DNA from: Promethearchaeota archaeon
GTDB taxonomy: Archaea > Asgardarchaeota > Lokiarchaeia > Sigynarchaeales > SOKP01
Assembly: GCA_030605085.1 (NCBI GenBank)
Contig: JAUWBH010000124.1
Coordinates: 1-17,848, forward strand
Length of the DNA: 17,848 bases
Direction of reading: 5' to 3'
Part shown: piece after piece, positions 1 to 5,570 of the stretch
How positions within the stretch are numbered: the stretch's first letter is position 1
Layout: each line of letters opens with the position of its first letter
Notes under the pieces: model-generated
Seen by the model: the letters and a program-made list of their open reading frames with translations, nothing else
Told to the model about the DNA's origin: nothing
Databases searched by the model: none
Translations under genes and position numbers: made by a program

Positions 1-2
1 AA

Positions 3-311
3 ACCAAAATAAAGAATAAACGCAAGATCTATATTAATGACTTGTTGAAACCCGAAATTATAGACATACTCAATGACCTTAGAAATTACTCGAAAGATTA
101 CGATTCAAGCAAAAAACTAATATGTAAGCTATGTAATAGAGTAATTGAAGATCCTTTACAATTAATTTTATGGAACAGCGACCAAAAACTCTACATATCT
201 TTTCATTCCAAATGTGCGTTTTTAGAGGGAACAGCCGATTTATTTAACGAAATAGCGGGAGAGTTTGATTATACCTATATGTTAAACGATAAAAAAGCAT
301 ACTATATTTGA
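3..311 (+). CDS. Small C-x2-C / H-x2-C zinc-binding protein, 5' end outside window
   Basis: I do not recognise a family. The reading frame is open from base 3, with no in-frame ATG, up to the TAA-free run ending in TGA at 309-311. The gene therefore most likely begins upstream of the window; a TTG at 42 is the only start candidate inside. Counted from that TTG, Cys28-x2-Cys31 is followed about 24 residues later by His55-x2-Cys58. This Cys3His arrangement suits a single zinc-binding treble-clef or ribbon-like fold. The flanking sequence is charged and soluble, with no membrane segment. The protein could be the C-terminal end of a larger DNA- or protein-binding factor. A short perfect palindrome followed by a T run (377-393) lies 66 bases past the stop and may end its transcript. 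Coding: likely. Function: unknown. Confidence 0.6.
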   Translation, partial: TKIKNKRKIYINDLLKPEIIDILNDLRNYSKDYDSSKKLICKLCNRVIEDPLQLILWNSDQKLYISFHSKCAFLEGTADLFNEIAGEFDYTYMLNDKKAYYI

Positions 312-376
312 AAAAAATGAGCGCACTTTATAAAGAAAGAATTAAAAATAGTAAAAATTTGACGAGGAATATAAAG

Positions 377-393
377 AGAGTTAACTCTTTTTT
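377..393 (+). terminator. Palindrome plus T run after the zinc-binding gene
   Basis: A perfect 12-base palindrome, AGAGTTAACTCT (377-388), runs straight into TTTTTT (388-393). It is the first such signal after the stop at 311. Archaea mostly terminate at T-rich tracts, with hairpins optional, so this is a plausible but unproven terminator. The same bases can pair differently: TAAAGAGAG (372-380) is the perfect complement of CTCTCTTTA (431-439). Confidence 0.4.
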
Positions 394-620
394 AAAAAAA
401 ACAGCTTATCGGACGGAATTAATCGTTTAGCTCTCTTTAACCTTAAAGTTAAATTCATACTAGAAATAATTTCTAGTAACCTTCTTGCGCAATCCAGAAA
501 TTCTATTTGAGTGTATATGAAACTCTAGTCGCTCTTAATTCTTCTTCCGTTTTCCCTACAGAACCAATTGGTGGTTCTGTAAAAAAAAGCATAAGGAATA
601 TCTTCAAATCTTACTTTAAC

Positions 621-642
621 TTTAATATCATTAAAGATATTA
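621..642 (+). promoter_or_regulatory. Putative promoter with overlapping dyad upstream of the membrane-protein gene
   Basis: TTTAATAT at 621-628 is a reasonable archaeal TATA-box candidate; a start site about 25 bases on would leave a leader of roughly 10-15 bases before the ATG at 663. A perfect dyad, TAATATC-N6-GATATTA (623-642), overlaps the TATA candidate. This is the geometry of an operator for a dimeric helix-turn-helix repressor. No Shine-Dalgarno sequence precedes the ATG, which fits a short or leaderless transcript. Inferred from sequence only. Confidence 0.35.
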
Positions 643-662
643 TTTATCACTAGTTTAGATAA

Positions 663-1316
663 ATGCCACATTTAGAGATTGATTTAGAAAAAATTCACTA
701 TAACGCAAATACAACATTATTAATTAATTTCTTGAACTCGTCCGGAGTTACATTATCTATATGGATTTTCATTATTTTCGACATTGAACTGGCTCCTGTA
801 CTGTTTTTATTTATTGGCAATTTTTTTATTCCAATTGCTTTATTTTTTTGGATATACTCCGTTTCTCACATTCTTTATCAAAATTATAAAACACAGATCT
901 GCTTTGTAACATTTGTAATTGGTGTATCGTATGAAATCTATCTAATAGTTTGTCTTTCAATAAACCCCTCCCTAATAGGAACTGTGGAAAGGTTTAATTC
1001 TATTCCAAATTTCGTAGCATTGGTCTTTCAAGTATCAACTCTAATTGTTGCTGTGATTATAGGAATAATTTTTTCTCTAAAAACGATGAAAATAAATAAA
1101 TTAGAAGTAAAATGGAGAGGGCGGTTTTTATTGATTGCTTTTTTGTCTTTTTTTATCAGTACTCTTTTAGATGCCGTACTACTACTGAATATGTTAACAT
1201 TAATTATAATACGGCTTATTTTGATTTCAAGTAGCATCGAATATTATTTTGGTTTCTTTCCTCCCGATAAAGTCTTAAAATTTTTAATCAAAAACGAGAA
1301 AAAAAATTCTCTTTAA
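663..1316 (+). CDS. Multi-pass membrane protein of unknown function (217 aa)
   Basis: No family is recognised with certainty. The protein is strongly hydrophobic, with about six membrane segments (roughly residues 17-40, 44-68, 79-101, 115-138, 154-174 and 176-196). A short basic loop (Lys/Arg-rich, around 140-154) probably faces the cytoplasm. A conserved-looking SIEYYFGFFPPD patch follows the last helix, and the tail is basic. The overall pattern resembles membrane-sensing modules found at the front of archaeal signalling proteins, but no kinase or other output domain is attached. The ATG at 663 is the first available start and has no Shine-Dalgarno sequence; a dyad overlaps the likely promoter. 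The gene stands alone on its strand and converges on the minus-strand pair at 1396-2082, 79 bases away. Coding is likely from the membrane pattern; function is unknown. Confidence 0.7.
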   Translation: MPHLEIDLEKIHYNANTTLLINFLNSSGVTLSIWIFIIFDIELAPVLFLFIGNFFIPIALFFWIYSVSHILYQNYKTQICFVTFVIGVSYEIYLIVCLSINPSLIGTVERFNSIPNFVALVFQVSTLIVAVIIGIIFSLKTMKINKLEVKWRGRFLLIAFLSFFISTLLDAVLLLNMLTLIIIRLILISSSIEYYFGFFPPDKVLKFLIKNEKKNSL

Positions 1317-1379
1317 AATGTATTAGATAATATTTTCATTAAAAGATCAAAAGAATAATTAAAAATTTTGGGGTTAATG

Positions 1380-1403
1380 CCTTTTAGGTGATAACCTAAA
1401 ATT
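1380..1403. terminator. Hairpin between convergent genes, overlapping a stop codon
   Basis: TTTTAGG (1382-1388) and CCTAAAA (1395-1401) form a 7-bp perfect stem with a 6-base loop. The stem includes the TAG stop codon of the minus-strand gene ending at 1396. A T-rich tract follows on the minus strand, so it may end that gene's transcript, and perhaps that of the convergent membrane-protein gene too. Bases 1380-1394 recur exactly downstream of the Roadblock gene at 4351-4365. Confidence 0.35.
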
Positions 1404-1800
1404 TCTTGAACGATTCTTCAATCCTCCCATTTATTTCGGATAAATTAAAGCTAGAATTGTTTTGTGCTCTAAAATAATGATCACTTGCAATATCCAATTT
1501 CTGAGTTATTTTTTGATACAGTTTGCGAGTCAATTTTGATACTTGATTGTGTGAATCAAGTTTTTCAATAAATTCATCTTTATTAGCACTCTCAAAGACA
1601 TATAGATACAACGTATATATTGTATTTACTAAAAAAAGTGCTAATAACAATAAAATCATATAATTGATAATAATATTGAAAGGATAATAGTTTAAAATTA
1701 GAGTAAAAATCCCAAAAAGCAGTGTTATAACAATTCCTATACTCCTAAGAAGAGAAGAAATTTTATCGTCTAATTTATCGAACATTCTTTCAATTTTCAT
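1396..1800 (-). CDS. Small protein with two membrane helices, hypothetical (134 aa)
   Basis: No family is recognised. An amphipathic N-terminus (residues 1-18) is followed by two hydrophobic segments at about 19-39 and 44-67, separated by a short Tyr-Pro-containing turn. A soluble, charged, helical C-terminal half (about 70-134) comes next and probably lies in the cytoplasm. The layout suits a membrane-anchored helical or coiled-coil protein. The start is ATG, with an AGGA Shine-Dalgarno-like sequence about 8 bases upstream. The gene lies 12 bases downstream of the 89-aa gene at 1813-2082 on the same strand, so the two are probably co-transcribed. The stop codon is embedded in a hairpin (1382-1401). 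Confidence 0.65.
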   Translation of the reverse strand: MKIERMFDKLDDKISSLLRSIGIVITLLFGIFTLILNYYPFNIIINYMILLLLALFLVNTIYTLYLYVFESANKDEFIEKLDSHNQVSKLTRKLYQKITQKLDIASDHYFRAQNNSSFNLSEINGRIEESFKKF

Positions 1801-1812
1801 AATTCTATTCCT

Positions 1813-2082
1813 TTATTCAATAAGTTTTTTAAAATCTATTTTCCTTTTTAGTTTTCTTTTAAAAATCTTTCTTTTACAATAATTTTCACTCCAATAAGTC
1901 CTCAACTTTTCTAAAAACTTAATTATGATTTCTATTACTTCATTTGAAATATCATATTTATTTGCTTGATCACGGAAAGCTAATATTTCTGTAAGATTAC
2001 CTTTTTCGTAGTGAAATTTATAAAAATTACCACTTGTTCCGAGTAAATACTTTACATTTTTTATAGAAAAATTGACGTACAT
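1813..2082 (-). CDS. Small basic hypothetical protein (89 aa)
   Basis: No family is recognised. The N-terminal third looks beta-rich and the middle is helical (about residues 47-65). The last 25 residues are extremely basic (repeated KRK/RKLKRK), suggesting contact with nucleic acid or with acidic membrane lipids. There is no membrane segment and no cysteine pair. It is the first gene of a tight pair with the two-helix membrane protein at 1396-1800 (12-base gap), so the two may act together. The ATG start is the only early candidate, and the ribosome-binding signal is weak. The moderate confidence reflects its small size and lack of recognisable homology. Confidence 0.55.
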   Translation of the reverse strand: MYVNFSIKNVKYLLGTSGNFYKFHYEKGNLTEILAFRDQANKYDISNEVIEIIIKFLEKLRTYWSENYCKRKIFKRKLKRKIDFKKLIE

Positions 2083-2172
2083 CTTATTATTAATAGAATA
2101 AATAAACCTATATATTTTATTTCTCTTTCAAATCTTAATTTGTCTCACAAACTCATTTTATTGAGACTAGGT

Positions 2173-2210
2173 GTTGTGAACTCACTGTGAGTTCTAATAG
2201 AGTTCACAAC
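2173..2210. repeat. Overlapping inverted repeats with two alternative pairings
   Basis: GTTGTGAACTC (2173-2183) is the exact complement of GAGTTCACAAC (2200-2210). The same left arm can instead pair through GAACTCAC (2178-2185) with GTGAGTTC (2187-2194). GAGTTC is thus present twice, 11 bases apart, competing for one GAACTC. This could be a composite operator on one DNA face or a two-state RNA hairpin. Which strand is transcribed here is unknown. Confidence 0.6.
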
Positions 2211-2393
2211 ATTTTTAGAAATTCTGTCAACCAATTTAAGAATCTTGTTCAACAAATTATATCAACAGATCTGAGAGATTTAATTATACTAATTGTAATT
2301 AGTCTTTAAAAATTATTAATTAAAATAAAGCTCACACTAAACTATAAGTGAAGACAATGGAAAGACAATACTTTATAATCGTAAAAATTCTTG

Positions 2394-2419
2394 AAAAATA
2401 ACCGTAAAGTAGCTTTAGG
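2394..2419 (-). terminator. Terminator-like hairpin downstream of eL21
   Basis: Read on the minus strand, CCTAAAG-CTA-CTTTA(C)GG (2419-2402, one bulged base) is followed at once by TTATTTTT. It lies about 43 bases after the eL21 stop codon. Stem plus T-rich tract is consistent with transcript termination. Confidence 0.4.
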
Positions 2420-2461
2420 CGACGACATGATCCGATATTTACACCCCAACCACAACGAGTT

Positions 2462-2764
2462 CTATTTAGGTGTCCTATTTAATCTTAGATGTGGGGTTCC
2501 AATGATTAGAAGTTTTTTAGATTTACCTAATTTCACTTCAACTTCGTAGCAACGACCCCTCTTTCCTACGATTACTCCAGTTTTCCCATGATATCTTCGA
2601 TGAGGCATACCACGCTTATGCTGAGAAGGGTCAGTAATCACATCAACTGTGTCACCAATCTCATAGTCTTCCAAGTATTTTTCAATCGACCCTAAGCCTC
2701 TTGATCTTACTTTTTTTCTATGAATTTGGCGGGTTTTGTTTCGATATCCTTTATGTATAGTCAA
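2462..2764 (-). CDS. rpl21e: 50S ribosomal protein L21e
   Basis: This is the structural protein eL21 of the archaeal/eukaryotic large ribosomal subunit. The 100-residue length is normal for archaea. Family features visible are the N-terminal GYRNKTRQ segment, the basic region RKKVRSRGL, the SH3-like core (GDTVDVITDPSQHKRGMPHRRYHGKTGVIVG) read here in pieces around residues 37-68, and the C-terminal PHLR ending. No ATG is available: the frame opens at a TTG (2762-2764), with an in-frame TAA 21 bases upstream and an AGGT Shine-Dalgarno-like sequence about 8 bases before the TTG, so a TTG start is effectively forced. Pus10 lies upstream on the same strand with a 110-base gap, a pairing seen in other archaea. 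The rpoF/DUF655 genes that often follow eL21 are absent; a terminator-like hairpin comes next. Confidence 0.95.
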   Translation of the reverse strand: MTIHKGYRNKTRQIHRKKVRSRGLGSIEKYLEDYEIGDTVDVITDPSQHKRGMPHRRYHGKTGVIVGKRGRCYEVEVKLGKSKKLLIIGTPHLRLNRTPK

Positions 2765-2782
2765 TTTTAAAGACCTAGTACA

Positions 2783-2826
2783 TTATAAATTAAAAATAAC
2801 TTAGTTATTTTATGTATTATAATTTA
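2783..2826 (-). promoter_or_regulatory. Probable eL21 promoter region with a dyad
   Basis: Two TATA-like boxes are read on the minus strand: ATTATAAT at about 2816-2824 (start site near 2795, leaving room for the AGGT ribosome-binding site) and ATTTATAA at 2783-2790 (which would give a leaderless transcript). Between them is a perfect 9-bp dyad with a one-base centre (2793-2801 / 2803-2811, core AAATAACT). The upstream box fits better with the Shine-Dalgarno sequence. It may be an autoregulatory or repressor site; this is not demonstrated. Confidence 0.35.
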
Positions 2827-2874
2827 TTTATTTTATGATTTTATCTCTTTTTATTTATTTTTGATAATTTTTTT

Positions 2875-4236
2875 TTAATAATCAATGTTAATAACGTCTA
2901 ATTCTTTACAATAAAGGGGAACTCCAAATATTTCAGTAAAGGAAGGTGTAGTTCTCCCAGCATCGCCGTTAATTAATTCTTTAATGTAAGTTCCTCCCTG
3001 AGTTTCAATAGTAAATTCAAATAAACGCGGCGTTATATATTTTCCTTTTATAAAAAATATTTTTTTTTTCCTTTCTAAGTTAGCTCGGCGATGTGCCACT
3101 CTTAATGGTGTTTTTTGCGAAATTTTTTGATTTTCGAGTTTATTGTTTAAAACGTCTAATTTTTCGTTAAACACTTCTAATTTTAAACTATTTTCAGTTT
3201 CAACCAGCGCTTTATACGTCTTTCTTGTATTTTCCGCTTCATTTTTAATAGTAATAACTTCTTTTTTATTAGTATATTTTAAATCATGAATTTTTATTTT
3301 TCCAGTATTAAATTGATTTATTCGACGCATAATTCTCTCTAGATCTAAAGATCTTGTTTTAGGGTTTCTTAATTCTAAAATAAATGGTCTTCCATCACCT
3401 AGCATCCTCACATCAATGTCTTCACGCCCTGCACCGTGAAATTTCGAGTCCGTTGCGTTTGTTTTTTTTAAAAATTCAGGACTTATTAATTCTTCTACAC
3501 TTGTTTCGTATTTTTTTCCAGAAAAATTACATAGTTCGCATCCTTTTCCTAAACAACTTTTACAGTTCCAGTGAGTTTGAGGAATACCTCTTACTAATTT
3601 ATTATATCTTCCGGAGATGAAAACAGATCTCACTATTAATTCAACATTAAAAAAATCAAAATCAATATGATATATAAAAACTATATCTGCATTGCTAAAT
3701 TCTACTGGTTTATCTAATTCAGTGAATAATCTTTTTCCAACTTCGCGATTAAAATGGTTTTTAAAAGATTCTGAGTTCAGAAGATTTAATTCCGCTTTAA
3801 ATTTATCCTCTCGATTAATTATTTTAGAATGTGGGCTAGTTCCTACTAAGAAATTATCAAATTCAAGATCTTTTGCCAAAAACTTCGCTGCATTTACATA
3901 TTTTTGTAAATTGGAAAAAATATCATTGCATAAGTAGCATGTTTTACTTAAACTCACACTAGAAAATCCAAATCCCTCGTTTTCCAATAACTTTTGAGCC
4001 GGTAAAAAGTTAGCACTTAATGCTAATATTTTTAAGTTATTAATAGCCTCTTTTTCAAGGCTTTTATCTTGAGATAAATATTTTCTATGATTCTCTATTG
4101 TGATTGAAAGCAGTAAAGAGGTGCCCCTTTCTAAATTTGTTGTATTAGTCCCCAATAACGCAAAAATTCTACCTAGACAATGTGGACAAATGTAATAGTT
4201 TTGATATATCTCCTTAACTTTATCAAAAATGTTCAT
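2875..4236 (-). CDS. pus10: tRNA pseudouridine(54/55) synthase Pus10
   Basis: In archaea Pus10 converts U54 and U55 in the T-loop of tRNA to pseudouridine. The 453-residue length fits the family. The N-terminal accessory (THUMP-containing) part carries Cys17-x2-Cys20 and Cys100-x2-Cys103, a four-Cys zinc site. A second cysteine cluster lies at 225, 228, 233 and 236. The catalytic region has the family motif FHGAGREDIDVRMLG at about 266-280, with Asp275 the expected catalytic aspartate (Asp273 adjacent). The C-terminal motif GTYIKELINGDAGRTTPS is also typical. The start is ATG with a weak GTGA-type ribosome-binding signal. It precedes eL21 on the same strand, as in several archaea, linking tRNA modification with ribosome genes. 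A 180-base gap separates it from the upstream Roadblock gene. No key residue is missing. Confidence 0.95.
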   Translation of the reverse strand: MNIFDKVKEIYQNYYICPHCLGRIFALLGTNTTNLERGTSLLLSITIENHRKYLSQDKSLEKEAINNLKILALSANFLPAQKLLENEGFGFSSVSLSKTCYLCNDIFSNLQKYVNAAKFLAKDLEFDNFLVGTSPHSKIINREDKFKAELNLLNSESFKNHFNREVGKRLFTELDKPVEFSNADIVFIYHIDFDFFNVELIVRSVFISGRYNKLVRGIPQTHWNCKSCLGKGCELCNFSGKKYETSVEELISPEFLKKTNATDSKFHGAGREDIDVRMLGDGRPFILELRNPKTRSLDLERIMRRINQFNTGKIKIHDLKYTNKKEVITIKNEAENTRKTYKALVETENSLKLEVFNEKLDVLNNKLENQKISQKTPLRVAHRRANLERKKKIFFIKGKYITPRLFEFTIETQGGTYIKELINGDAGRTTPSFTEIFGVPLYCKELDVINIDY

Positions 4237-4350
4237 ATCTTCACTAAATATAGTAATGAGAGATTCTTTTTTTTATTATTGATTTTTTATACCAGAAAAA
4301 TGGTTATTAAAAAGATTTTAAAATAATTTATTTTTTTATAGGTATTTATA

Positions 4351-4365
4351 CCTTTTAGGTGATAA
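4351..4365. repeat. Copy 2 of a 15-base repeat (copy 1 at 1380-1394)
   Basis: CCTTTTAGGTGATAA is found exactly at 1380-1394 and at 4351-4365. Both copies lie at or just past the 3' end of a minus-strand gene (the two-helix protein and the Roadblock gene), and both are in local inverted repeats; here AGGTAT-TT-ATACCT at 4340-4353 overlaps it. It could be a shared 3'-end processing or termination element, or chance in A+T-rich DNA. Confidence 0.4.
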
Positions 4366-4416
4366 AATCCTTTTTTATTAAAAATTTTTTCCATCTAATA
4401 ATTAAAATTATTAGAA

Positions 4417-5460
4417 TTAATCCTCTTCTTCCCATCCAAGTTCTTTTAGGACAGAATCTAAAGCTTCAGACTCTTCTTCTAAAATAAATTCAGTATCGTA
4501 TTCCGAAGCTACACTTTCTGAACCAAAATCTGGGGTAGGTAACTCTTCGAATGCTGGTAATTCTTCAGGTGGACTTTCCTCTAATGCCTCATATTGATAT
4601 ACCGAATGATCGTGGTTAATACTAGGAGTTGTTGTCTCAAGATCAAAATCCTCGACATATTCTTGTGCTGCGGGAGGTTCTTCGTCAACATCCATAGGAG
4701 TGTAATCGTCGAGGGGAACGGGGGGCACTTCGTCCTTATAAAGTTTAAATCCTGATTTATCTTCCTGTTCAATTTCTTGAAACGATTGTTCAACAATTCT
4801 TACTTCTTCTCCTACTTTTGGTAGGCCTACTGTTATCGATTCAGGAATAGATACAACATTTCCCGATTCAAGATCATCAGCATCTTCAACTCCCATTGCT
4901 TCTTTTTCCTCTTTATCCCATTCATCTAAAAAACCCAATAATTCATCCATAGCTGCTCTGTCCTGTTCAACTGAAGGTACAACTACCTTAGCAGCTTGTT
5001 CTTCGGCTAAATCTTGTTCTTTTCGTATTTTTTTAAGTTCCTCCTCCTTTAAAGATAGCGTCATTTCGCTAATTTCGCCGCCTGAAATCAAAATATTTAA
5101 TTTTTTAACTAATTCCCGGAGATATCCTAAATAATATCCAATGCGAAATACAGCACTTAAACCACCAAACATCATGTAATTGTCGTCGATTGCCATTAAA
5201 ATGGTATATCCTGCATTATTATGTAAGATTATTTCTTTTAGGGCTCCGTGAAATGTGGCTTCAGAAAGGCGTAATCCTAAATCAATTAGAGCCGTACTTG
5301 AAGCGGAGATCTCGTCAGCATCTACTTCAGCTGAAGTTGCCGTCGCAACTTTTAAACCTACTCTGGATAATACTGCCAAGTTATCTAAATCAGTATTATC
5401 TTCTTCTTCTTTTAAAATTAGCATCATTTTTTCTTGAATACCTTCCGCTAGTTCCGACAT
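4417..5460 (-). CDS. Roadblock/LC7 domain protein with long acidic tail (347 aa)
   Basis: Residues about 8-128 fit a Roadblock/LC7 (dynein light chain, MglB-like) fold. Visible features are an N-terminal helix, the sensor-like strand NLAVLSRVGLKVATATS, a long helix with SSTALIDLGLRLSEATF, and strands KEIILHNNAGYTILMAID and YMMFGGLSAVFRIGYYLGYL. These proteins dimerise and in archaea and eukaryotes commonly scaffold or regulate small Ras-like GTPases; Asgard genomes carry many. A charged helix follows (136-158), then an acidic, proline-rich and probably disordered tail to 347. The tail contains two similar short helices: AMDELLGFLDEW at 170-181 and ALDSVLKELGW at 333-343. The start is ATG, with a good GGAG ribosome-binding site 6 bases upstream. 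No GTPase gene is adjacent; the neighbours are Pus10 and a PIP-box kinase-like gene. Domain call firm, partner unknown. Confidence 0.85.
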   Translation of the reverse strand: MSELAEGIQEKMMLILKEEEDNTDLDNLAVLSRVGLKVATATSAEVDADEISASSTALIDLGLRLSEATFHGALKEIILHNNAGYTILMAIDDNYMMFGGLSAVFRIGYYLGYLRELVKKLNILISGGEISEMTLSLKEEELKKIRKEQDLAEEQAAKVVVPSVEQDRAAMDELLGFLDEWDKEEKEAMGVEDADDLESGNVVSIPESITVGLPKVGEEVRIVEQSFQEIEQEDKSGFKLYKDEVPPVPLDDYTPMDVDEEPPAAQEYVEDFDLETTTPSINHDHSVYQYEALEESPPEELPAFEELPTPDFGSESVASEYDTEFILEEESEALDSVLKELGWEEED

Positions 5461-5570
5461 TCTCTCTCCTATTTTAGAATTTAATTTCTTTTCAATAGAT
5501 TATATATATTAACATAGAAAATTATCTTAATATATTTAATTTTTTTAATTATTTTATGTTTTCATAGAAT

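Larger units (their letters stand above)
312..662. other. Intergenic stretch rich in inverted repeats
   Basis: No gene is seen in these 351 bases. They hold a chain of short perfect inverted repeats: 372-380 with 431-439 (9 bp); 459-466 with 470-477 (ACTAGAAA / TTTCTAGT, 3-base loop); 558-566 with 572-580 (ACAGAACCA / TGGTTCTGT, 5-base loop, then eight A); 597-604 with 634-641 (AATATCTT / AAGATATT); and 623-629 with 636-642 (TAATATC / GATATTA). The density suggests a structured transcript, a set of protein-binding sites, or remnants of mobile DNA. The sequence does not decide which. No terminal repeats or transposase remnant were found. Confidence 0.5.
2083..2461. other. Intergenic stretch with nested hairpins
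   Basis: No gene is seen in these 379 bases. Perfect inverted repeats are 2142-2147 with 2162-2167 (GTCTCA / TGAGAC), 2173-2183 with 2200-2210 (11 bp), 2178-2185 with 2187-2194 (8 bp, one-base centre) and 2288-2294 with 2297-2303 (ACTAATT / AATTAGT). The part nearest eL21 (about 2402-2461) is less A+T-rich and contains the terminator-like hairpin listed separately. Like 312-662, it flanks the small accessory gene group at 663-2082. Confidence 0.5.

Noticed and set aside
312..2461. Insertion sequence or transposon
   Set aside because: No transposase, no matching terminal inverted repeats and no target-site duplication could be found at the edges of the accessory stretch.
3692..3937. Open frames on the plus strand within Pus10 (also 3384-3620)
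   Set aside because: They are antisense to a fully conserved Pus10 gene.
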